Notes under the pieces: generated by a model | Database searches by the model: none | Told to the model about the DNA's origin: nothing | Seen by the model: only the letters and a program-made list of their open reading frames with translations | Assembly (NCBI RefSeq): GCF_005404815.1 | Contig: NZ_BJDF01000001.1 | Span: 112,528 to 176,527, forward strand | Length of the DNA: 64,000 bases | Reading direction: 5' to 3' | Origin: Companilactobacillus huachuanensis | GTDB lineage: Bacteria > Bacillota > Bacilli > Lactobacillales > Lactobacillaceae | Program-made: the position numbers and the translations under genes | Part shown: positions 55,664-62,355 of the stretch, piece by piece | How the letters are laid out: every line of letters begins with the position of its first letter | Position numbering within the stretch: position 1 is the stretch's first letter

Positions 55664-55963
55664 TTATCCATTCAGATCGGCGGTATCCAATCTAAAGAAA
55701 GGTGATACTAAGTGAATAGCGATGATGTATGTGTTATTGGATAAGACGTTGTAGCACTCCCAAACACGTTCGCTAGGTTCAGTGTTACGAAGATATTCTT
55801 TGATATCAGCTAGGTAAGGCTTAATTTCCTTTTCTTTGAGAATCACGTGTTGCTTCATATTCAATTCCCGCTTTTGAGCACCAGTTAAAACCAATCCAGC
55901 TTGAATTTCCAAGTCCTCGGTTAATTCTGCAATAATCTTTGTAAATCTAATATCTAATGTCAT
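55664..55963 (-). CDS. hypothetical protein, 99 residues
   Basis: Small, helical, cytoplasmic protein of unknown family (DIRFTKIIAELTEDLEIQAG, LVLTGAQKRELNMKQHV, FFRLDTADLNG). No signal peptide, zinc site or helix-turn-helix is apparent. AGGTAGTA lies near the ATG. Convergent with the SLAP-CAP gene and divergent from the SDR gene. A short palindrome (AGACGCC/GGCGTCT, 56008-56024) lies upstream. Confidence 0.6.
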   Translation of the reverse strand: MTLDIRFTKIIAELTEDLEIQAGLVLTGAQKRELNMKQHVILKEKEIKPYLADIKEYLRNTEPSERVWECYNVLSNNTYIIAIHLVSPFFRLDTADLNG

Positions 55964-56059
55964 TAGATACTACCTCCATTTTTTTATTTGTTACGAGAAC
56001 TCAAAAAAGACGCCCGTGGCGTCTAATGGTTTTTATAAATTAGCTAGAAGTTAAAATGT

Positions 56060-56090
56060 TTGACTTAGAGTGACCTCTAACTTGTAGAAT
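56060..56090 (+). promoter_or_regulatory. MerR-type promoter/operator of the SDR gene
   Basis: TTGACT (56060-56065) and TAGAAT (56085-56090) are separated by 19 bp, the long spacer typical of MerR-activated promoters. The spacer contains the dyad TTAGAG-TGAC-CTCTAA (56065-56080), close to sites of AdhR/NmlR-type MerR regulators. No MerR gene is present in the window, so the regulator must be elsewhere. Confidence 0.75.
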
Positions 56091-56124
56091 GCTTAACAAT
56101 AATTAGAAAACAGAGGAAATATTA

Positions 56125-56949
56125 ATGACAAAAACATGGATGATTACAGGAACTTCAAGTGGATTTGGTAAGGAATTGGCCCAGGTTGTCGCTAAACAAG
56201 CAGACACTAACTTGGTAGCAACTGCGCGTAAAGAGGCTGACTTGGCATATTTAGACGCATTTGATGCAACACGTGTGGCTAAGGTGATTATGGATGTGAC
56301 GAATGAAGAACAAGTTCAAGCAGGAGTTACAGCGGCCAAGGATAAATTCGGTGGTATTGACGTATTGGTCAATAACGCTGGTTTAGGATATTTTGGAACG
56401 ATTGAGGAAAGCAATGAAGAAGACGTTCGCCAAATGTTTGAGGTTAATGTCTTTGGATTGGGAAATGTGACAAAGTCAGTTTTGCCAATTATGAGAGCAC
56501 AAAAGCAAGGTGTAATTGTTAACATTTCATCCGCATTGGGTGTTACTTCGTTGCCAACATTAGGTTGGTACAGTGCAACTAAATTTGCGGTGGAAGGTTA
56601 TTCCAATGCTTTGCGTCAAGAAGTTGCTCCATTGGGTATTCAAGTTATGAACGTTGAACCTAGTGGTGCTAGAACTAAGTGGAATGCTGGAAAGACTGCA
56701 CCAGTCGAAATTTCAGATTATAGTAAATTTGCTGGAATGGTCAATGGCGCTTCAAATGGTGTTACACAAGCACCTGGAAGTCCAGAATTGATTGCTCAAA
56801 CAATTTTTGATATGGCTACAGATAATAAAACTGTACCAGATCACTTGCCATTGGGAACTTTTGCGACTGATGGGATGAAACAAGAACTTACTAATATTTT
56901 GAAGGATGTTGATAAATATCACGATATTTCAGTCGGTATTGATAAGTAG
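56125..56949 (+). CDS. short-chain dehydrogenase/reductase, putatively aldehyde-stress regulated
   Basis: 274 residues, classical SDR. NAD(P) motif TGTSSGFG (TGxxxGxG), NNAGLG, catalytic Ser in NISSA and the YSATK active site (Tyr-x3-Lys). The length and sequence resemble the SDRs annotated as oxidoreductases of unknown carbonyl substrates. GAGGAAA ribosome site. The upstream MerR-type site (19-bp spacer) suggests induction by aldehydes or electrophiles, an inference from regulator family practice. Confidence 0.88.
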   Translation: MTKTWMITGTSSGFGKELAQVVAKQADTNLVATARKEADLAYLDAFDATRVAKVIMDVTNEEQVQAGVTAAKDKFGGIDVLVNNAGLGYFGTIEESNEEDVRQMFEVNVFGLGNVTKSVLPIMRAQKQGVIVNISSALGVTSLPTLGWYSATKFAVEGYSNALRQEVAPLGIQVMNVEPSGARTKWNAGKTAPVEISDYSKFAGMVNGASNGVTQAPGSPELIAQTIFDMATDNKTVPDHLPLGTFATDGMKQELTNILKDVDKYHDISVGIDK

Positions 56950-56960
56950 CTGATAAATTG

Positions 56961-57003
56961 GATTTAAACGAGGATTAATTTTCTTGTTTGAATCCTTTTT
57001 TTG
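56961..57003 (+). terminator. SDR gene terminator
   Basis: GGATTTAAACGAG pairs, with mismatches, with CTTGTTTGAATCC around GATTAATTTT, followed by seven T. Confidence 0.75.
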
Positions 57004-57077
57004 GGGGTTATGAGGTTGGATTAATTAACTTTTATCAGCTAGAATGAATTTAAAAATTGAGGGAGGTATCACTGTTT

Positions 57078-57353
57078 ATGACCAAAGTAGTCGAAAATGA
57101 AAGAGTCATTGCTTTTCACCCGGGGATATATGTGGAAGATTACATGGACGAATTTAATATGAATCCATCTCAACTTGCAAAGGACATTGGAGTATCGACT
57201 CAAACAGTATTAAAAATGATAAATGGTGAAAAGAGTTTTGATAATGATCTTGCCGAAAAGTTGGCAGAATTTACCGGTATTTCAAAACAAACTTGGTTAA
57301 ATTTACAATCAAACTATGATTCCAAAATATTAGAAATTCAAACTAAAGGTTGA
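57078..57353 (+). CDS. orphan HigA-like antitoxin (XRE family)
   Basis: 91 residues. HigA/VapA-type XRE protein: AFHPGIYVEDYMDEFNMNPS, then QLAKDIGVSTQTVLKMINGEK, with the helix-turn-helix about residues 27-50. No HigB-type toxin gene adjoins it on either side, so it is an orphan. ATG 57078 has GGAGGT 10 nt upstream. The last three codons and stop (Thr-Lys-Gly-TGA) come from the left end of element R7. Joining the two copies of the target duplication gives the older ending Asn-Lys-Lys-stop, so insertion rewrote the C-terminus with little length change. Confidence 0.8.
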   Translation: MTKVVENERVIAFHPGIYVEDYMDEFNMNPSQLAKDIGVSTQTVLKMINGEKSFDNDLAEKLAEFTGISKQTWLNLQSNYDSKILEIQTKG

Positions 57354-57630
57354 AAGTATAGGTAAGTATGCCGTTTCTAGAGCTGAGAGTATTCATTTGC
57401 TGTGCAGAACGGCCCGAGCCAGAAAGTGAACTCGTTCCTCGGTCGAAGCCTCGCAAAACCCGCGAGTTTTCAACACGCCCGGTGGTGTAAATGAATACTC
57501 TCAACTCTGCCAACTAGTTTATTTTTTCATGGCAGGAACAAATAAAATGAAAACTTCTGCTTATTTAAATAAATTTGTTTGTGCCTGTAACAACAATGGT
57601 TATATTAGTTTTTCACCTTTCAACCTTTAG
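57343..57630 (+). repeat. family R element R7
   Basis: Ends CTAAAGGTTGAAAGT and CTTTCAACCTTTAG, flanked by the exact 7-bp duplication ATTCAAA (57336-57342 and 57631-57637). The core keeps the outer arms and the GTTGAAG-type region but the covarying ATTGCT-type hairpin is deleted (GGTGGTGTAAATGAATACTC). It overlaps the last codons of the antitoxin gene. Confidence 0.92.
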
Positions 57631-57652
57631 ATTCAAAATAAAAAATGAAATG

Positions 57653-57690
57653 GATGCCTTAACTATTAAATTAGTTGGGGCATTTTTTGC
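57653..57690 (+). terminator. terminator originally belonging to the antitoxin gene
   Basis: GATGCC-AACTA pairs with TAGTT-GGGCAT, followed by six T. Element R7 now separates it from the antitoxin gene. Confidence 0.75.
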
Positions 57691-57725
57691 TATGATAATC
57701 GTATAAGTGAAAAGAGGCAGTCAAA

Positions 57726-58610
57726 TTGAAAATCCAAACAGGCTACATGCCATTTCGTGAATATCAAACTTATTACCGAATTACCGGTGATTTAACGTCA
57801 AATAAAACACCGTTATTACTTTTACATGGCGGTCCCGGTTCAACACATAATTATTTTGAAATCTTTGATCAATTAGCAGAGAAAACTGGTCGACCAATAG
57901 TCATGTACGATCAACTGGGATGTGGAAAGTCGAGTATTTCTGACGATAAAAATCTTTGGCAAGCTGATACTTGGGTGGACGAACTAACAGCTTTGAGAGA
58001 ATACTTGTGTTTGAAAAAAGTTCATCTGTTAGGTCAGTCTTGGGGCGGGATGTTGGCGATAATTTACATGTGCGACCATAATCCTCAAGGTGTAAAAAGT
58101 TTGATTCTATCCAGTACCTTATCATCCTCAAAGTTATGGGCTCAAGAACAACATCGGATGATTAAATTCATGACTCCTGAGGATCAAAAAGCAATTGCTC
58201 AAGCAGAGTCAACGGCAAATTATACTACACCAGGATATTTAAAAGCTAATGAACATTTTATGCTGCAACATGCTTCAGGCCCTATCACAGAGCAATCTCC
58301 TGAATTTTTACGTCGTCCAAAAATCAGTGGAACGACAGCTTACGTTACCGCTTGGGGTCCAAATGAATATTTTCCGACTGGTAATTTGAAAGATTATAAT
58401 TACACAGATAAATTAAAAAATATCAGTACGCCGACTTTGGTAACAAGTGGAACTGACGATTTATGTACGCCGCTAGTTGCCAAAACAATGGTTGATCAAT
58501 TGCCTAATGTTGAGTGGAAATTGTTTGCTCACAGTCGTCATATGGCATTTATTGATGAAACAGCAGTTTACATGAATTGCTTAATGAAATGGCTAGTAAA
58601 AAACGATTGA
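57726..58610 (+). CDS. proline iminopeptidase-like alpha/beta hydrolase
   Basis: 294 residues. The motifs HGGPGSTHNYF (oxyanion) and GQSWGGML (nucleophile Ser), YDQLGCGKS, late Asp in GTDDLCTP and catalytic His in SRHMAF complete the triad. These fit the prolyl aminopeptidase/proline iminopeptidase family of lactobacilli, which release N-terminal proline from peptides. TTG start with AAGAGG 8 nt upstream. Cytoplasmic. Monocistronic. Confidence 0.85.
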   Translation: MKIQTGYMPFREYQTYYRITGDLTSNKTPLLLLHGGPGSTHNYFEIFDQLAEKTGRPIVMYDQLGCGKSSISDDKNLWQADTWVDELTALREYLCLKKVHLLGQSWGGMLAIIYMCDHNPQGVKSLILSSTLSSSKLWAQEQHRMIKFMTPEDQKAIAQAESTANYTTPGYLKANEHFMLQHASGPITEQSPEFLRRPKISGTTAYVTAWGPNEYFPTGNLKDYNYTDKLKNISTPTLVTSGTDDLCTPLVAKTMVDQLPNVEWKLFAHSRHMAFIDETAVYMNCLMKWLVKND

Positions 58611-58693
58611 TAACTTATAGTCTAGTTGATTACTTAAATAAAATAGCTCTAGGTTAAACAACGGTTCTTAACTTTTCACCTTTCAGTTAGAAT

Positions 58694-59032
58694 CTAAAGG
58701 TTGAAAGTATAGGCAAGTATGCCGTATGCCGTTTCCAGAGCTGAGAGTATTCAATTGCTGCGCGGAACGGCCCGAGCCTGGGAAGCGGTCTCGGACCTCG
58801 GTTGAAGCCTCGCAAAAACCGCGAGTCTTCAACACGTCCGGTGGTGTAATTGCTGAAGCAATAACGCCACTTTCGCTGCAAATGAATACTCTCGGCTCTT
58901 CCAACTAGTTTATCTTTTTTATGGAAGGAATAATAAGGCATAATAAAGTAAAAACTCCTAATCATTTAAATAAATTAATTCCAGAACTGTAACAACAAAG
59001 GTTATATTAATTTTTATTCTTTCAACCTTTCG
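58694..59032 (+). repeat. family R element R8
   Basis: Left end CTAAAGGTTGAAAGTATAGG, core complete (ATTGCT/AGCAAT hairpin; a local duplication GTATGCCGTATGCCG), right end TTTCAACCTTTCGG slightly decayed. No clear target duplication. It is preceded by the tail of another copy (about 58630-58686, ending CACCTTTCAG), so this is a nested or multiple insertion site. Confidence 0.88.
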
Positions 59033-59061
59033 GAACTAACTAATAATTGATTATAAAATAG

Positions 59062-59130
59062 GCATCTAATATAAAAGCAATTGAATATTTCCCAGCTCTG
59101 TAGAGGGCATATTTAACTAACACTACACGT
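59062..59130 (+). repeat. small repeat shared with 62165-62262
   Basis: TCTAATATAAAAGCAATTGA and ATATTTAACTAACAC flank CAGCTCTGTAGAGGG. The reverse complement of 62165-62262 holds the same flanks (ATATAAAAGCAATTGAATAT and ATATTTAACTAACAC) around CTACAGAGCTGAG, the middle being inverted. CAGCTCTG is also the arm of family R, so this may be a further reduced relic. Confidence 0.6.
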
Positions 59131-59244
59131 GAATGATAAGTTTAACTTATTAATTATTGAAATAATTGGAATTGGTCGATTTACGAATAATTTGTAATAT
59201 ATACCTCGAAAGTTAAAGCAGTTACGTAATGGAGGATATATATT

Positions 59245-60081
59245 TTGAACAATGAAGTAGTTGTATTATTTGGTGCCGGTTCTATCGGTGAAGCAATCGT
59301 TAGAAGAGTAGCAGCTGGGCGAAAGTTATTATTGGCTGATTATAATGAGGATAAATTGGCGGCCTTACAACAGCACTTAAGTGAAGCTGGCTTTTCAGTT
59401 AAAACTATCAAGGCGGATCTTTCCTCAAGAGCTTCGATTAAGGAAGTGGTCGCCAAAGCACAATCACTTGGTAAAATCATGGGATTGGTTGATGCGGCTG
59501 GGGTTTCACCATCACAAGCTAGTGCTGAACAAGTTTTAAAAGTTGATTTATATGGTACGTCAGTTTTGCTGGAAGAATTTGGAAAAGTTATGGCATCGGG
59601 TGGAGCTGGTATCGTGATTTCCTCACAATCAGGCCACCGTTTGCCAGCGTTATCGGTTGAGGATAACAAAGCTTTGGCAATGACACCAACAGAGGAATTA
59701 TTGAATTTGCCAATTTTACAGTCAGACATAATTACGGATTCTTTGGCAGCGTATCAATATGCTAAACGGGCCAATGTTTTACGAGTGGCAGCAGAATCAG
59801 TCAAATGGCAAGAACGTGGCGCTAGAATCAATGCCATCAGCCCAGGTATTATCATGACACCATTGGCTTTGGATGAATTAAATGGACCTCGTGGAGCTGG
59901 TTATAAAAAGATGTTTGATTCAATGGTAACAAAACGACCCGGAACGCCGGATGAAATTGCTGGTCTAGCTGAATTATTAATGGATCGCCGCAGTGCCTTT
60001 ATTACTGGAAGTGACTTTTTGGTAGATGGTGGAATTACAGCACAATATTGGTATGGTGACGTGTCAGAGGTTAGAAATTAA
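59245..60081 (+). CDS. SDR-family oxidoreductase
   Basis: 278 residues. Nucleotide-binding motif FGAGSIGEAIVRR (Gly-x-Gly-Ser variant), Ser in VISSQSGH, active site YQYAK, then AISPGIIMTPL and a C-terminal SDFLVDGGITAQ. Typical length and substrate-free annotation of NAD(P)-dependent oxidoreductases in lactobacilli. TTG start with GGAGGA upstream. Convergent with the TetR gene, separated by a strong terminator; its promoter lies in the region after element R8 and a small repeat. Confidence 0.85.
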   Translation: MNNEVVVLFGAGSIGEAIVRRVAAGRKLLLADYNEDKLAALQQHLSEAGFSVKTIKADLSSRASIKEVVAKAQSLGKIMGLVDAAGVSPSQASAEQVLKVDLYGTSVLLEEFGKVMASGGAGIVISSQSGHRLPALSVEDNKALAMTPTEELLNLPILQSDIITDSLAAYQYAKRANVLRVAAESVKWQERGARINAISPGIIMTPLALDELNGPRGAGYKKMFDSMVTKRPGTPDEIAGLAELLMDRRSAFITGSDFLVDGGITAQYWYGDVSEVRN

Positions 60082-60110
60082 CTTTTACATAATATAAATT
60101 TAATGATATT

Positions 60111-60168
60111 AAAATCCTCATTAAGATAAAATTCTCTTCGGAGAATTCATCTTGATGGGGATTTTTTC
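60111..60168. terminator. long bidirectional terminator
   Basis: AAAATCCTCATTAAGAT pairs with ATCTTGATGGGGATTTT over an inner AATTCTC/GAGAATT stem capped by the stable TTCGG loop, with T-run. Lies between the SDR gene and the convergent TetR gene. Confidence 0.85.
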
Positions 60169-60171
60169 GTA

Positions 60172-60732
60172 TTATTTAAGCAATGAGGCAGGGAGTATAG
60201 TGCTCAAAATTTTGGTCATTTTTTCAGGGGATTGTCGTGGATTATTTGTTAGCCAATGTTGAAGAACCCCAAAAATGGCATTTGAATAAAATTGAACAGT
60301 ATATTCTTTCGTAATATCGTCAGCATCCTTGGAAATTTGTAGGTGATTTAACATTTTTTTCTGGAAAAAATTGGCCATCTGCTTACGTATTTGAATTTGA
60401 ATTGAGAGAGTTCCGCGTTCTGAAAGTAGTTCTCCCAGCAGTGCAGCATTCTTATCCAGATAAATGGTTAGTCTTTCGAAATAAGTTAGCATATTTAAAT
60501 CACTGTGCTCAAGCAATTGATAAATTTGTTTCATGGTAGTTTGTTGATAGGCATTCACGATGTCTTCTTTAGTCTGATAATGGTGATAAAAGGTAGCTCG
60601 ACTAATGTGTGCTTCGTGGCAGATATCAGAAATGGTGACGGTATCAAAAGGTTTGTTTTTTAAAATTATGGTTAAAGCGGTGAAAATTTTAGCCCGAGTT
60701 TTTTGAATACGAGCGTCTTCGTAATCATTCAT
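60172..60732 (-). CDS. TetR-family regulator (AcrR-like)
   Basis: 186 residues. N-terminal TetR helix-turn-helix (KIFTALTIILKNKPFDTVTI, SDICHEAHISRATFYHHYQT, residues about 12-55), C-terminal ligand-binding domain typical of the TetR_C_7-like group in lactobacilli. Start ATG at 60732 is based on GGAG eight bases upstream; longer forms lack a site. Divergent from the HXXEE gene with a perfect palindromic operator between them, so it likely represses that gene and itself. Confidence 0.88.
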   Translation of the reverse strand: MNDYEDARIQKTRAKIFTALTIILKNKPFDTVTISDICHEAHISRATFYHHYQTKEDIVNAYQQTTMKQIYQLLEHSDLNMLTYFERLTIYLDKNAALLGELLSERGTLSIQIQIRKQMANFFQKKMLNHLQISKDADDITKEYTVQFYSNAIFGVLQHWLTNNPRQSPEKMTKILSTILPASLLK

Positions 60733-60837
60733 AATAATTTCTCCAATTTTATTGTACAGAATAATTGATTCTGTTTTATAACTTTCAAGTCTTTTAAAAA
60801 CAATATTTTTTGCTGTTATACTCGAATTGTTAAAAGA

Positions 60838-60858
60838 TATTGTACACATTGTACAATA
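60838..60858 (+). promoter_or_regulatory. perfect TetR-type operator
   Basis: TATTGTACA-CAT-TGTACAATA is a perfect palindrome with 9-bp arms and a 3-bp spacer. It lies between the divergent TetR gene and the HXXEE gene, just before the latter's ribosome site. A related half-site (TTGTACAGAAT) occurs in the TetR gene leader. Confidence 0.85.
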
Positions 60859-60876
60859 GAAAACGAGGAAACTAAA

Positions 60877-61536
60877 ATGAAATTTTTACGTAATCATTGG
60901 TACGACATAGGCGCAATTATTGGAGTTTTTGCAATTATTTTGACCATTATTTGTTGGGGTGATATGGATACTTTACGTCGTCTGGCGGTTTTGAATTTTA
61001 TTGTGATTTTGTGGCACGAGTTTGAAGAGTACCGCTTTCCTGGTGGGGAAGCTGCCATTACAAATTTGGCTATGCAACCGAATGACATAGGTCCAGTTGA
61101 CCGTTATCCATTGAATCAAAACAATGCAATGTGGATCAATGTCTTTGCCGCATATGTACTATATTTATTTCCAGTTATTTGGCCACAGTTAATTTGGTTG
61201 AGCTTTATGCCTGTTGTTTTTGGCCTTTCTCAGATGATAGTTCACGTCTTTATGACACCAATTAAATTACACACATTATATTCACCGGGAGAATTTGCGG
61301 TTGTTCTAGGACATTTACCAGTCGGAATTTATTGGTTCTATTACACAATCAGCAAGGGACTTTTAAATTGGATGAACGTGCTGTTTGGAGTTATCTATTT
61401 AATTGGTTTTATAATTATTGGTATGAAAATTATTGGTTATGGCGTTATGAAAAGTCCTAATTCACCTTATCCGTTTCCTGAAAAGGAGTTTGAGCGTAGC
61501 GGTTATGCCGAACGAATCCGAAAAATGAATAAATAA
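60877..61536 (+). CDS. HXXEE-domain integral membrane protein
   Basis: 219 residues, about six membrane helices. The HEFEE motif (WHEFEEYRFPGGEAA, residues about 47-60) gives the HXXEE family name; a second conserved histidine lies in LSQMIVHVFMTPIKLHTLY. A membrane metal-dependent enzyme is thinkable, but the function is unknown. ACGAGGAA precedes the ATG. Under control of the palindrome and the divergent TetR regulator, so probably induced by a small ligand. Confidence 0.82.
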   Translation: MKFLRNHWYDIGAIIGVFAIILTIICWGDMDTLRRLAVLNFIVILWHEFEEYRFPGGEAAITNLAMQPNDIGPVDRYPLNQNNAMWINVFAAYVLYLFPVIWPQLIWLSFMPVVFGLSQMIVHVFMTPIKLHTLYSPGEFAVVLGHLPVGIYWFYYTISKGLLNWMNVLFGVIYLIGFIIIGMKIIGYGVMKSPNSPYPFPEKEFERSGYAERIRKMNK

Positions 61537-61543
61537 TTTGTTA

Positions 61544-61583
61544 AAAAAGTCACTCGATTTTATAGTCGAGTGACTTTTTGATT
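61544..61583 (+). terminator. HXXEE gene terminator
   Basis: AAAAAGTCACTCGA pairs with TCGAGTGACTTTTT around TTTTATAG. Confidence 0.9.
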
Positions 61584-61588
61584 CTAAA

Positions 61589-61744
61589 CTAAAGGTTGAA
61601 AGTTTAGGTAAGTATGCCGTTTCCAGAGATGAGAGTATTTTAATAGCGGAAACAATAAAACAAAGATTTCCGAGTAATTAAAGAAATTAGCTCTAGGCCT
61701 GTAATAGCAATCGCTAGATTAATTTTTCACCTTTCAACCTTCAA
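61589..61744 (+). repeat. family R element R9 (core-deleted)
   Basis: Ends CTAAAGGTTGAAAGT and CTTTCAACCTTCAA, flanked by ATTCTAA (61581-61587 and 61745-61751). Nearly the whole core is deleted (GAGATGAGAGTATT joins TTAATAGCGG), leaving 156 bp, yet the duplication remains. The right duplication contains the stop codon of the Ric-like gene. Confidence 0.9.
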
Positions 61745-61747
61745 ATT

Positions 61748-62032
61748 CTAAGCCTGATTGTGGATGGAGTCAGCGGTTTTTAACATATGATAGGTTGCCT
61801 CAAAAACAGGACAGACATCTTCTGGAATTGCATAATTCTTGGTTGTTTGGCGTAATTTGGTGAAGTTTCCGTCGAGATTGCGGTCGTTTCCAGCGTCTAA
61901 GCACAACTTAACGTATTGTTGTCTGACGTCGAATACCTCCGGATGATTTTGACCGTGGGCATTGGTAATTGCTCGAGTATAGAAATCCAATTTATCGTGG
62001 TGCTCGTCTAAATAGTCTTTAACGGTTGTCAT
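61748..62032 (-). CDS. Ric-like small protein (iron-sulfur cluster repair family)
   Basis: 94 residues. ITNAHGQNHPEVFDVRQQYV resembles the HGxxHP region of the ScdA/YtfE iron-sulfur cluster repair proteins, and the CPVFEATYHML end also fits the short Ric proteins of lactobacilli. It has only part of the ligands of a full di-iron hemerythrin, so the activity is uncertain. AAGAGG precedes the ATG. Its TAG stop lies in the target duplication of element R9. Confidence 0.6.
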   Translation of the reverse strand: MTTVKDYLDEHHDKLDFYTRAITNAHGQNHPEVFDVRQQYVKLCLDAGNDRNLDGNFTKLRQTTKNYAIPEDVCPVFEATYHMLKTADSIHNQA

Positions 62033-62121
62033 GTGAAAGGCCTCTTTTCATTTAATAACTTCAGTGTATATGGCTATGAGGTTGTACGAATTGATTTAAA
62101 TCAATTTTGGAAACTTTCAAT

Positions 62122-62150
62122 TTGACTATAACTGACTAATCAGTTAGTAT
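62122..62150 (+). promoter_or_regulatory. promoter overlapped by a TetR-type operator
   Basis: TTGACT (62122-62127) and TAGTAT (62145-62150) with a 17-bp spacer containing TAACTGA-CTAA-TCAGTTA (7-bp arms). Ideal for repression by the TetR protein encoded two genes on. The gene starts 200 nt later; the leader contains a repeat (62165-62262) that inserted afterwards. Confidence 0.8.
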
Positions 62151-62164
62151 TGAAAAATAATATA

Positions 62165-62262
62165 AATGCGTGTTAGTTAAATATCTCAGCTCTGTAGACT
62201 AATTAATCTTTATTAGTTGAATGTAACAATATTCAATTGCTTTTATATCCAACTTATTTTAA
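62165..62262 (-). repeat. small repeat shared with 59062-59130
   Basis: On the minus strand it has the same flanks (ATATAAAAGCAATTGAATAT and ATATTTAACTAACAC) as the copy at 59.1 kb, but with the middle (CTACAGAGCTGAG) in the other orientation. It lies in the leader of an SDR gene, as does the other copy. Confidence 0.6.
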
Positions 62263-62355
62263 ATCCAAAAATATAATTGATTTGAATATTTGTAATAAAT
62301 TATCAACTGGCACCGTACGTATAATACATAAATAACTTTTGAAGGAAAACACAAT

